A stretch of DNA of 6,712 bases from Deltaproteobacteria bacterium (GCA_031267005.1 JAIRZX010000355.1:1-6712), one strand, 5' to 3'; shown: positions 1 through 5,898, numbered from the stretch's first letter. Translations and numbers: made by a program. The notes: generated from the sequence alone by a model not told the origin.

Positions 1-158
1 ACAGTTACGAAAGAGTAATCCCGGGGACCAACTGCAGGGGACGCGCGGGGATTGCCAGGACGTCGATGCCGCCCGCTCGCGGGACGCCTAAAGCGGAAGC
101 CCCGGCCCAGGCCGCAAGGCCAGGCAGCGGGAGCATTCAGCAGTCTGAACAGCGCAGG

Positions 159-758
159 CTACTGCGGCCCCTGCCCCGGATTGCCCCTGCCCGGCGCCTG
201 AGTCGCATTGCCCCCGGGCTTGAATGCGATCATCTTCATGTACAGATCCTGGTCTTCGAGCTCCAGTTCCGCAAGCAGAGTGAAAAACTCGCTGTGGCCT
301 GAACCTTCCCGGTCTGATTTTTTCAGAGCCGAGTAGTACCGATTCCTGGTTTGGGGTTCGAAGTTGATTATCTGATACCCCTGGTTAACCAGGACGAGGT
401 TCATGAGCAACCTGGACGTCCTGCCGTTACCGTCCGCGTACGGGTGGATAAGTACAAGCTGGAGATGAGCGAACGCCGCCAGCACAACTGGATGAAATTC
501 TTCCTTGTACTCCATGAACAGTTCTCTGAAGCGGTGCATGTGATCGCCAACCGCTTCAGGACCTGGGAAAATCCTGTCGGAGCCGCGGATCCCGATACCG
601 CAGTCGCGGTAGACTCCGGCATAGTCAGGTCTTACCAGCGAATAAAATTTGCCATGCAACCTTGAGGCTATATCCAGCAGGTGTTTCCCGATAAAGTCCA
701 AGGAATTACTTCTGGCGGTTTTAAGCATAAAGTCGAACGCCGCGCCGTGCCCGTCCAC
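159..758 (-). CDS. C-terminal fragment of the Fic protein (catalytic FIC core), up to 199 aa
   Basis: This is the part after the amber codon. The first possible start is GTG at 756-758, only three codons past the stop, but no convincing ribosome binding site precedes it. Expression would need reinitiation or read-through. It holds the full catalytic core: the flap (GIGIRGSDRIF, residues 54-64 of this fragment) and HPYADGNGRTSRLLMN from residue 105. The usual family ending, a helix like FxxLLAELELEDQDLYMKMI, is present. About 20 extra residues rich in Gly, Pro, Gln and Asn follow it, and this tail resembles the tandem repeat at the right end of the window. Nothing in the core looks damaged. 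Confidence 0.5.
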   Translation of the reverse strand: MDGHGAAFDFMLKTARSNSLDFIGKHLLDIASRLHGKFYSLVRPDYAGVYRDCGIGIRGSDRIFPGPEAVGDHMHRFRELFMEYKEEFHPVVLAAFAHLQLVLIHPYADGNGRTSRLLMNLVLVNQGYQIINFEPQTRNRYYSALKKSDREGSGHSEFFTLLAELELEDQDLYMKMIAFKPGGNATQAPGRGNPGQGPQ

Positions 759-767
759 CTCGAAGAG

Positions 768-998
768 CTATGTCCGGGTCTTCCCTTCCACGGTGACCCC
801 GTCTTCCAGCCAAAGCTTGGTTTCCAGAAGAGAAAAACTGTTTCCCTCGATGGCATTCGACGTGTAGGTGTTCAGAATCCTGTACTGGCCATCTATCTGC
901 TCTGTGTAGACGTCCTTCAGCGGCCCGCGATTTTCTAGGAGGGCCTTGTTGGCGTCTATTTTTTCCAGGATTTCTGCAAGCGCGGTCGGCTTTTCCAT
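768..998 (-). CDS. N-terminal fragment of the Fic protein (inhibitory helix), 76 aa
   Basis: This is the part of the fic gene before the amber codon. It starts at ATG 996-998, eight bases after AGGAGGT, so it is probably translated if the gene is transcribed. It contains the TYTSNAIEGN segment (residues 44-53), which in class II Fic proteins folds over the ATP site and blocks it through the Glu. It then continues with the usual following stretch (LLETKLWLEDGVTVEGK) and stops at TAG. On its own it has no catalytic residues. Whether a 76-residue peptide is stable, or could still bind the catalytic fragment, cannot be judged from sequence. Confidence 0.55.
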   Translation of the reverse strand: MEKPTALAEILEKIDANKALLENRGPLKDVYTEQIDGQYRILNTYTSNAIEGNSFSLLETKLWLEDGVTVEGKTRT

Positions 999-1006
999 GA
1001 AACCTT

Positions 1007-1013
1007 ACCTCCT
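1007..1013 (-). promoter_or_regulatory. Ribosome binding site of the fic gene
   Basis: The minus strand reads AGGAGGT, eight bases before the ATG at 998. This near-perfect Shine-Dalgarno match fixes the start of the N-terminal fic part. Confidence 0.8.
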
Positions 1014-1020
1014 AAATGTC

Positions 1021-1090
1021 AGCAGGTTCAGCTTAGGAATTTATAGATCCCAGGCTACAACATTTATTAAATAATTTTTCCATATAACTC
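1021..1090 (-). promoter_or_regulatory. AT-rich probable promoter zone for the fic gene
   Basis: This is the only AT-rich stretch next to the fic start. On the minus strand it contains TATAAA (about 1039-1044) and the A/T run around 1061-1080, which includes tttattaaataa. No well-spaced -35 box could be matched to TATAAA: TTGTAG lies only 9 bases upstream of it. The exact promoter is therefore not assigned; the call rests on composition and position. Confidence 0.3.
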
Positions 1091-1153
1091 ATGCTGAGGC
1101 AAGACGAAATCGTATCCGTTCAAGGGGGGCTCATAAAAATGACTTGAAGGGAA

Positions 1154-1208
1154 TTGGCTGGCGGGAAGATGGTTGGCTGGCGGGAGGGTGGCCTGGCTGG
1201 CTGGAGGG
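1154..1208. repeat. Short GC-rich tandem duplication (ttggctggcggga)
   Basis: The 13-mer ttggctggcggga occurs exactly at 1154-1166 and 1173-1185, a 19-base period. A decayed third copy, cctggctggctggaggg, lies at 1192-1208. It is in noncoding DNA and has no palindromic structure. Confidence 0.6.
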
Positions 1209-1442
1209 GGAGTGCTGAGGCTCCGGAAAGGAAGTGTCCGGTAACTTGGAAGACGGTATATCTGAGGAACTGCCGGGGCGGCCAGATTTCCAACAGCAAC
1301 CGCCATGTGAGCGGGTACTGCTTCCACGGCGTCGGCAGGGGGCTTTCCAGTCCGCTGGCCAGGCCCGTGAACGTATACGCTATTTCACGTCGTGGCGGGG
1401 AAGGCGGGTCGGGAGGTGTGCCATCGGACGGCCTTATCCCTA

Positions 1443-1475
1443 TTGCTTTTCCAGCTATTTAGTTTATCCTAAACT
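1443..1475 (+). promoter_or_regulatory. Possible weak promoter with overlapping inverted repeat
   Basis: In an AT-rich dip, ttgctt (1443-1448) and tatcct (1465-1470) are 16 bases apart. The second overlaps a perfect inverted repeat, AGTTTA-tcc-TAAACT (1461-1475), which could be an operator. The -35 match is poor (3 of 6). If real, it would give fruK a leader of about 580 bases. Confidence 0.2.
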
Positions 1476-1976
1476 GTAAACGTGCCCTTCGCGGGCACAG
1501 GGGGCACTAGGGCGGCGCCCGGCCCCTGCCGCCGGGCGGAGGCCTGCTGGCGCAAAACCGGGGTTGCCCCGGCCATGCCGGAGCGCGGACGTCCCCGCTC
1601 CTGCTCTTGCCCCGAGCCAGGTTTTCCGGCGGGGCGCCGCGTGATTTACTGCCTTGCCTCGGAACCGGGCGGGTTAGGAGAGGGAGCGGGGGCTCCCGCC
1701 CGGACGCCGGCGGCGCTACCCCCCGGATCCGCCCGTGCTGGCAGCGCCGAAGACGGCCTGCGGCCCCCCGCCGGGAAGGCGAGGCCGGAGGAGGTTGGGC
1801 CCGGTTCGCTTACGGCGGTTCCGGACCGGATTCGGACTCGGACCGGATCGTCCATCCCTGAAGACCGGGCCGGACGCTGGCTGGCCTGTCCCCGGATGCG
1901 CAGGCAGCCGCCCCACGCGGCTTCCAGAGGAAGCGCCGGGGACGGGGAAAGCGGGATATCGGGGGCCTGGGGTTCA

Positions 1977-2039
1977 GGGAGCCACAGGGGTTCTGGGAGC
2001 TATGGGAGCTTTCTGGAACGATATGGGGCTATTGGGAGC
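1977..2039 (+). repeat. GGGAGC-rich leader just upstream of fruK
   Basis: The hexamer gggagc starts at 1977, 1995, 2004 and 2034, with related ctatggg/tatgggg words between. All four copies share the fruK frame and would read Gly-Ser if translated. It ends just before the ribosome binding site. It may be a decayed simple repeat or a structured leader; nothing identifies a known riboswitch. Confidence 0.4.
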
Positions 2040-2042
2040 GAT

Positions 2043-2049
2043 AAGGAGG
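2043..2049 (+). promoter_or_regulatory. Ribosome binding site deciding the fruK start
   Basis: AAGGAGG lies eight bases before GTG 2058-2060. This picks the GTG over the long upstream open frame and gives a protein of normal family length. Confidence 0.85.
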
Positions 2050-2057
2050 CGCGGACA

Positions 2058-2978
2058 GTGTTCTACACCGTAACTTTCAACCCGGCGCTGGACTACGTAG
2101 TCGCCGTGGAGGGCTTTTCCACAGGCCGCATCAACCGCGCCTCTTCCGAGGCGCTCCAGATGGGCGGCAAGGGCATAAACGTCTCCGCCATGCTGAAAGC
2201 CCTCGGATCGCCTTCGGTGGCCCTGGGCTTCACGGCGGGGAGGATAGGCGGCGTCCTGGAGGCGGGCCTGCGCGACATGGGCGTCGAGACGGACTTTATC
2301 CGCCTCCCGGAGGGCAACACCCGGATCAACGTGAAGATCCGCTCCGACACGGAGACGGAGCTGAACGGCGGGGGCCCGCCGCTCTCCCGCGCCCACGTGG
2401 ACGCCCTCATGGGGAAAATCCGGAAGTTGGCGGACGGTGACGGGCTCGCGCTCTCCGGGAACGTGCCGAGGGGCGTGGACGCGGGCGTCTACGCCGAGGC
2501 CCTGGACGCGGTCGGCGGCAAGAGGGTGCTCTCCTGCGTCGACGCGGCGGGGGAGTTCCTGTCCCTGGCCCTCCCCCACAGGCCCTTCCTCGTGAAGCCC
2601 AACCTCCTCGAGCTGGAGGGGATTTCCGGCGGGACCCTCGCGGGCGACCTGGCGGTCCTGGACGCCGCGCGCCGCGTGCAGGGGATGGGTGCCCGCAACG
2701 TCCTGGTCTCCATGGCGGCGGACGGGGCGCTTTTGGCCTGCGAGTCCGGCCGCGCCTGGCGCGTGGCCGCCGCGTCCGGCGAGGTCCGCAACTCCGTGGG
2801 CGCCGGGGACTCCATGGTGGCGGGATTCCTCCACTGCTTCGCCGAGACCGGCGACTTCGCCGCCGCGCTCCGCCTGGGAGCGGCGGCCGGCACGGCCACG
2901 GCCTTCTCCACCGTCGTGGCGGACAGGGCGACCGTGGACGGCGTACTCTCCCGTTCCCCCGAGCCGCGGGAGCTTTGA
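2058..2978 (+). CDS. fruK: 1-phosphofructokinase (PfkB/ribokinase family)
   Basis: This 306-residue cytoplasmic kinase is predicted to convert fructose 1-phosphate and ATP to fructose 1,6-bisphosphate. The GTG start is chosen because of the ribosome binding site and because FYTVTFNPALDYVV is the family N-terminus. The substrate-side signature is present as MGGKGINVSAML (35-46). TRINVKI (88-94) and TETELNGGGPPLS (98-110) are typical of 1-phosphofructokinases. The C-terminal PfkB signature NSVGAGDSMVAGFL starts at Asn245, with the GAGD anion hole at 248-251 and catalytic base Asp251. Length matches the family (about 305-310) and no residue looks lost. A 6-phosphofructokinase 2 or tagatose-6-phosphate kinase role is less likely but cannot be excluded. 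No fructose phosphotransferase genes or FruR-type regulator are nearby, so the source of fructose 1-phosphate is unseen. Confidence 0.93.
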   Translation: MFYTVTFNPALDYVVAVEGFSTGRINRASSEALQMGGKGINVSAMLKALGSPSVALGFTAGRIGGVLEAGLRDMGVETDFIRLPEGNTRINVKIRSDTETELNGGGPPLSRAHVDALMGKIRKLADGDGLALSGNVPRGVDAGVYAEALDAVGGKRVLSCVDAAGEFLSLALPHRPFLVKPNLLELEGISGGTLAGDLAVLDAARRVQGMGARNVLVSMAADGALLACESGRAWRVAAASGEVRNSVGAGDSMVAGFLHCFAETGDFAAALRLGAAAGTATAFSTVVADRATVDGVLSRSPEPREL

Positions 2979-3100
2979 ATAGACACCTGCCAGGACAGCC
3001 CGGGTCTCTCCAGGGCCCAGTTGAAGGCGAGATATAGGGCGGCCCACGGTCGCGGCAACGAGAAGGCCATGCTCTCCCGCTCGTAACCGGTTGCGATGAG

Positions 3101-3172
3101 CTGGAGCTGGAGGCGGAGGCGGAGGCGGAGGCGGAGGCGGAGCTGGAGGCGGAGGCGGAGCTGGAGGCGGAG
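3101..3172. repeat. Hexanucleotide tandem repeat, 12 units of ctggag/gcggag
   Basis: Twelve uninterrupted hexamers are present, each either ctggag (T) or gcggag (C). The order is T T C C C C C T C C T C. Units differ only in their first two bases. One plus-strand frame reads alternating Glu with Leu or Ala, another Arg/Trp/Ser, and the third Gly/Ala. No start codon with a ribosome binding site leads into any of them. A simple-sequence tract of this kind is prone to slippage. Confidence 0.9.
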
Positions 3173-3509
3173 GGGGACCTATAGTGGAGGGCTTGAAGGC
3201 GGAGCTGGCGGGCGACGGGAAGCCCTTCGCCCAGGGAAGGCGTCCTGAGCCGCGCCCGGACGGGGCACGGGCAGGGTTTCGCCTAATGCCCGGCGGAGCG
3301 GTGGCCTGACCCGTACCAGGCTGCAGAGGCTCCAGCCGGTTTAGGGAAAGCGTCTTCCAGAGCTTCGGGATCGCCGCCGGTTTCCGGCGGAGCCTTAACC
3401 GCCCGCGCCCGAAAGCCGCTTTTCCGGAGAGCGGCCGCCTCCGGCGCGTTCAGCCGCGCCCGGGGCCGCAACCGCTCCGCAACGTCCGGGGCGGCAAACC
3501 TTTAAGGAG

Positions 3510-3523
3510 CCCGGCCTGCCGGG
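3510..3523 (+). promoter_or_regulatory. Small hairpin abutting the cupin ribosome binding site
   Basis: CCCGG-cctg-CCGGG forms a 5-bp stem with a 4-base loop, ending at the base before AAGGAG (3524-3529). An additional AAGGAG sits upstream at 3504-3509. It could affect translation, but a short GC palindrome is common in this background. Confidence 0.25.
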
Positions 3524-3529
3524 AAGGAG
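3524..3529 (+). promoter_or_regulatory. Ribosome binding site of the cupin gene
   Basis: AAGGAG lies seven bases before the ATG at 3537 and supports that start. Confidence 0.75.
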
Positions 3530-3536
3530 ACGAACC

Positions 3537-3899
3537 ATGATATTCAGAAAGGCCCAGGCCTCCGTGACGGAAACCCATGACGCCTGCGGGGGAGCGGGGC
3601 TCATGACGGGCTTCAGCTACGTCCGCAGGGGGGCCGGGCCTGCGGGGTCCCGGCTCTCCATGGCCGCCGTAAACACCCTTGCGCCAGGGGCCTCCGTAGG
3701 CGTCCACCCGCACGAGGGCGACGAGGAGGTCTACCTCGTCATCAGCGGGAGCGGGGAGTACATCGACTCCGACGGAAAGGCAGTCCCGGTGGGGCCGGGC
3801 GACATAACGCTGACCCGCGAGGGGGAGAGCCACGGGCTCAGGAACACGGGCGGATCGCCCTTGACCTTTGCGGCGGTGATCATGGCCGACCGGGCCTGA
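3537..3899 (+). CDS. Small single-domain cupin protein
   Basis: This 120-residue cytoplasmic protein is one conserved beta-barrel (cupin_2 type). Cupin motif 1 is clear: Gly51, His57, His59, Glu64 and Gly71, spaced as G-x5-H-x-H-x4-E-x6-G. Motif 2 runs from Gly88 through Gly96 and His99 to Asn103, with Arg94 where Pro is usual. His57, His59, Glu64 and His99 would bind a metal ion, so the site looks complete. The N-terminal segment MIFRKAQASVTETHDACGG resembles stand-alone cupins that begin with a short strand and a GG-containing loop. Members of this size include sugar-binding and isomerase-like proteins as well as many of unknown role, so no substrate is assigned. It lies 558 bases after fruK, with its own ribosome binding site, so co-transcription is unproven. 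The gene is convergent with the barrel gene. Confidence 0.88.
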   Translation: MIFRKAQASVTETHDACGGAGLMTGFSYVRRGAGPAGSRLSMAAVNTLAPGASVGVHPHEGDEEVYLVISGSGEYIDSDGKAVPVGPGDITLTREGESHGLRNTGGSPLTFAAVIMADRA

Positions 3900-3941
3900 C
3901 GCCGGCCAGGACGGAGGCAGGCAGGCAACCCCGGCGTCCGG
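3895..3941 (+). terminator. Hairpin overlapping the cupin stop codon
   Basis: GACGCCGG (3898-3905) pairs with CCGGCGTC (3931-3938) across a 25-base loop. Two more C-G pairs form outside one mismatch. It overlaps the TGA at 3897-3899. There is no T-run, so it may be a 3' stabilising hairpin or a Rho-assisted end rather than a classic terminator. Confidence 0.25.
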
Positions 3942-4189
3942 TCCGAGCAAGTCCGCCGGGCCCAAGAGGAGGCGCTGGTAATGGCCGCGAAGGCGCGGAA
4001 ATGCCCGCTTAAGGCCCCGCGAAGGCTTGGTGAAGGCCGCGCGGGAGCCCAGGGAAACCCGCCAGTGGCCCCATAAGCCGAACGGACCCGACCCTCCCCC
4101 TCCCCCGGCCCAGTCGGCGGAGGGGCGGGGGGCGTCCGCGCCGAACCGGAACGTGCACCTGGGCTCAGGCCTCCTGAGCCCGCGCGGCA
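3900..4189. other. Convergent intergenic spacer
   Basis: These 290 bases lie between the cupin and barrel stop codons. They hold the two 3'-end hairpins described separately and a C-rich/G-rich pair (CCCCTCC at 4097-4103, GGAGGGG at 4119-4125) that could form a third. Long open frames cross this stretch on the minus strand, but they are antisense shadows of the cupin gene with no domain. Confidence 0.6.
4161..4181 (-). terminator. Perfect 9-bp hairpin after the barrel gene
   Basis: GGGCTCAGG (4161-4169) and CCTGAGCCC (4173-4181) form a perfect stem with a three-base loop, starting eight bases past the TGA (4190-4192) of the minus-strand barrel gene. No T-run follows on either strand. Its place between convergent genes suits a 3'-end or bidirectional terminator hairpin. 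Confidence 0.5.
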
Positions 4190-4891
4190 TCAGAAGGAAA
4201 ACACCATGTTCATGCCGCCTTCGGCGTCCCCCCCGTCACCGGAGGAGCGACCGTAGGTGCTGATGTCGAAGGTGAAGTTCCCGAAATCGGATATGTTCAA
4301 GCCCAGTTCGGCTATGGCCGAGGAGCGTTCAGGGCCGTAAAGGGGGATTCTCGGGGTCCTGGCGCCGTACTTGAGCCCTCCGAAGCCGTAGTCCCAGGCG
4401 AGGCCGAAGTAGCCCCGGAGCCTGGACGAGAAGGTTCGGGTGTAACGGCCGCCCAGCCGCGCCCTGAAGGGGGTCGAGCGGCTGTACCCGAAGAGGGCGG
4501 GGGGTTCGCCCGGGGCCTCCGGCGAGACGGCCGCGATGTTAAGGGCGCCGTAGAAGCTCAAGCTCCCGCTGTCCAGGGAGGGGAAGGTGTAGCCCCCCCC
4601 GAAGTTCATGCCAGGAAGCTCGCGCGGCCCGAAGGGCCGCGAGGCCGAAGCCGGGCCAGCGGGTGCGCCGCGGCCCCGGTAGGCGGCGCCAAGGCCTTCG
4701 TTCCAGTCGTACCAGGCGCCTACGTAGTAGCCAGAGAGAGCCGAGCCCTGCGTCGCGTTGGCGGCGAGCGGCGGTGCCCCGGATGCGGTCGCGTCCGGGC
4801 CGTCCACGTCCGCCGCGCGAGCGGATGCAACGGACAGGGCCAGGACGGCGGCAGCGAGGGCGCCCGTTATGGTATCCAGCCTGGAGGGCAT
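4190..4891 (-). CDS. Exported outer-membrane beta-barrel protein, autotransporter-barrel-like
   Basis: This 233-residue protein begins with a clear Sec signal peptide: a charged start, a hydrophobic core (GALAAAVLALSVA) and likely cleavage after ARA at 24-26. Mature alternating segments such as SGYYVGAWYDW (53-63), NFGGGYTF, LSFYGALNIAA, RARLGGRYTRTF, RGYFGLAWDYGF, IAELGLNI and FTFDISTYG look like transmembrane beta-strands joined by Gly/Pro-rich turns. The last residue is Phe in MVFSF, the usual C-terminal signal for the Bam machinery. The second half resembles the C-terminal part of the autotransporter barrel, but no passenger domain is present and the mature length (about 207) is short for a 12-strand barrel. 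It may be a stand-alone small porin-like protein or a truncated autotransporter relative; no ligand can be named. The start is set by the signal peptide; no good ribosome binding site precedes it. Confidence 0.8.
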   Translation of the reverse strand: MPSRLDTITGALAAAVLALSVASARAADVDGPDATASGAPPLAANATQGSALSGYYVGAWYDWNEGLGAAYRGRGAPAGPASASRPFGPRELPGMNFGGGYTFPSLDSGSLSFYGALNIAAVSPEAPGEPPALFGYSRSTPFRARLGGRYTRTFSSRLRGYFGLAWDYGFGGLKYGARTPRIPLYGPERSSAIAELGLNISDFGNFTFDISTYGRSSGDGGDAEGGMNMVFSF

Positions 4892-5849
4892 GGCAACCGT
4901 TACCGTGAGGCGCCGGAAGCCGACGCTCGACAGATAGGGGGGTTCAGCGGGGTACCGTCACCCTGCCCGGAGGCCCGTTAAGGGCTTGGCGGACGGGACC
5001 GGCGAAGGCCAAAGGTCCGTGCTGCCGCGCCGGGGAGGTATGGCGTACGGCGTTGGCGGCTTTTATACAAAGATACCACCGGCATTTAGGGGTGTCAAGC
5101 GCCGCCCACGGGGCCCGCAAATCTCCGCTCAGCGAGGAAAACGGGCGGCGGAATGGGTTTCAGGAGGATCGGGCCACCGGCGGGTACGTCAGGGCCGGAA
5201 AAAAATCTCCCGGAAGAGGGATTGGGCCGATTTTTGCCCCTCGGCAGTGACGGGGGGGTTGGAAAAATAATTTCAGCCGGCAATATCGATCGCGGCTCGA
5301 GGAGCCCGGCAGCCGGAAAGTGCGAGACAGAGGGGGGAAACGCCAATTAGGGCACGTAAGAGAGCGCGGCGTAAGCAGAGAGCGAGGAATTTTATTAGTT
5401 TTGAATGCGGGATAATGTAAGCCGAAGCAGGGAAATGCGCTTGCCAAGGTTGCCAATGGCTCGCGGCGCCTTGAATTACGCAGCTGATGCCCGGGCGTGA
5501 TTTGCTTGAGGCAAACTCCGGCAGGCGTTATGGAGCAAGATGCGTTCGGCCTGTAATTTTTGGAGTGCCCGGTTACCCTTGCGTTCCGGCTCCAGTCTGC
5601 CGCTAAACGGCGGCGGCCGCAACATTAGGGTAAGGGGGAGCAAAGGGCGCAACGTGGAGCGCGGCGAATGCACCGCCGGGGGGGGGAAAGCGGCCGGCCG
5701 GACATGGGCATGACCAGGACCGGCAAGCCAGCTGGGAGGGACCGCGCCGCCGCAAGAGGGACCGAGGCCGCTACAGGCGGGACCGGTCCGTCCGCTGGAT
5801 CGCGCCCTTCCGGAGCGGTAACGGTGAATACGGTATTGATTCGCTTCTG
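4892..5849. other. Intergenic region without a recognised gene
   Basis: Of 958 bases, the only signal I trust is the barrel-gene promoter near 5070-5098. The rest holds short open frames on both strands that overlap each other, lack ribosome binding sites and show no domain. Small features are a run of nine G at 5678-5686, a bulged hairpin (TGGAG/CCGG at 5561-5572 with CCGG/CTCCA at 5586-5594) and a repeated ttgccaa word near 5450. No tRNA, tmRNA, RNase P or SRP RNA signature was seen. Confidence 0.55.
5070..5098 (-). promoter_or_regulatory. Sigma70-type promoter for the barrel gene
   Basis: The minus strand has a perfect TTGACA (-35, at 5093-5098), then 17 bases, then TATCTT (-10, at 5070-5075). 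A second TATAAA lies just downstream (5062-5067). Transcription would start near 5060-5064 and leave a leader of about 170 bases before the ATG at 4891. This is the best promoter in the window and points at the only minus-strand gene nearby. Confidence 0.6.
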
Positions 5850-5861
5850 AATTTCAGATTT

Positions 5862-5898
5862 TATTAAATAAATTCAAATGCGACTAATTTATTTAATA
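5862..5898. repeat. 13-bp perfect AT-only inverted repeat
   Basis: TATTAAATAAATT (5862-5874) is the exact reverse complement of AATTTATTTAATA (5886-5898), with an 11-base loop. It lies at the left edge of the AT-rich island. It could be a protein binding site, a weak hairpin or the remnant of a mobile-element end. Confidence 0.7.

Larger units (their letters stand above)
159..998 (-). pseudogene. Fic-family protein AMP-transferase gene interrupted by an in-frame amber stop
   Basis: Read through codon 77, this is one continuous frame of 279 residue positions, close to the usual size of short self-inhibited Fic proteins. The family transfers AMP (sometimes another nucleotide part) from a nucleotide to hydroxyl side chains of target proteins in the cytoplasm. 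In order it shows an N-terminal helical part, the class II inhibitory motif SNAIEGN at 47-53 (inhibitory Glu51), a target-binding flap around IRGSD at about 137-141, and the catalytic motif HPYADGNGRTSR at 185-196 with active His185. The only lesion is TAG at 768-770. Both sides stay in the same frame and align with the usual GKPLxDHLEaxNHxxAfD segment without insertion or deletion, so this is a point nonsense change rather than a frameshift. The ATG at 998 has an excellent ribosome binding site. No partner antitoxin gene is adjacent. Alternatives are a sequencing error, amber suppression, or two separate polypeptides. Confidence 0.85.
999..2057. other. Long intergenic region between fic and fruK
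   Basis: No gene is supported in this 1,059-base stretch between two divergently oriented genes. It holds the fic ribosome binding site and AT-rich promoter zone, the 13-mer duplication, a possible weak plus-strand promoter near 1443-1475, a small GC hairpin (GTGCCC at 1482-1487 with GGGCAC at 1493-1498), and a long, very GC-rich fruK leader. The fruK frame stays open upstream to a GTG at 1482, but the implied peptide is a low-complexity Gly/Ala/Pro/Arg string with no recognisable domain. I treat it as chance openness of GC-rich DNA. Confidence 0.6.
2979..3536. other. Intergenic region between fruK and the cupin gene
   Basis: This is 558 bases without a supportable gene. It contains the hexanucleotide array at 3101-3172 and the cupin ribosome binding site at the right end. 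Short open frames cross the repeat, including an ATG-started 50-codon Arg/Trp/Ser-rich one (3096-3248). They are low-complexity and lack ribosome binding sites. No clear terminator follows fruK. Confidence 0.6.

Noticed and set aside
768..770. Pyrrolysine codon in the fic gene
   Set aside because: The residue aligns with an ordinary Asp-type position outside the active site, the context shows no special feature, and nothing else in the window suggests a pyl system.
1482..2057. Upstream extension of the fruK frame from a GTG at 1482, giving a 498-residue protein
   Set aside because: The extra 192 residues are low-complexity with no domain, while AAGGAGG before GTG 2058 and the family N-terminus give a normal-length kinase.
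1974..3047. Long minus-strand open frame of 357 codons opposite fruK
   Set aside because: It is antisense to a clearly recognisable kinase, has a skewed Gly/Arg/Ala/His-rich composition and no domain; it reflects GC-rich third positions.
3096..3248. ATG-started 50-codon frame through the hexamer array, giving an Arg/Trp/Ser-rich peptide
   Set aside because: No ribosome binding site, pure low-complexity start, and all frames across the repeat are open for the same trivial reason.
3450..4190. Minus-strand open frame of 246 codons opposite the cupin gene
   Set aside because: It shadows the cupin gene, has no recognisable domain and would overlap the barrel gene's 3' hairpin.
4986..5270. Plus-strand 94-codon open frame upstream of the barrel gene
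   Set aside because: It has no ribosome binding site or domain and runs across the predicted minus-strand promoter.
5561..5594. Hairpin next to a T-run as an intrinsic terminator
   Set aside because: The T-run lies on the 5' side for plus-strand transcription and becomes A-rich on the minus strand, so it fits a terminator in neither direction.
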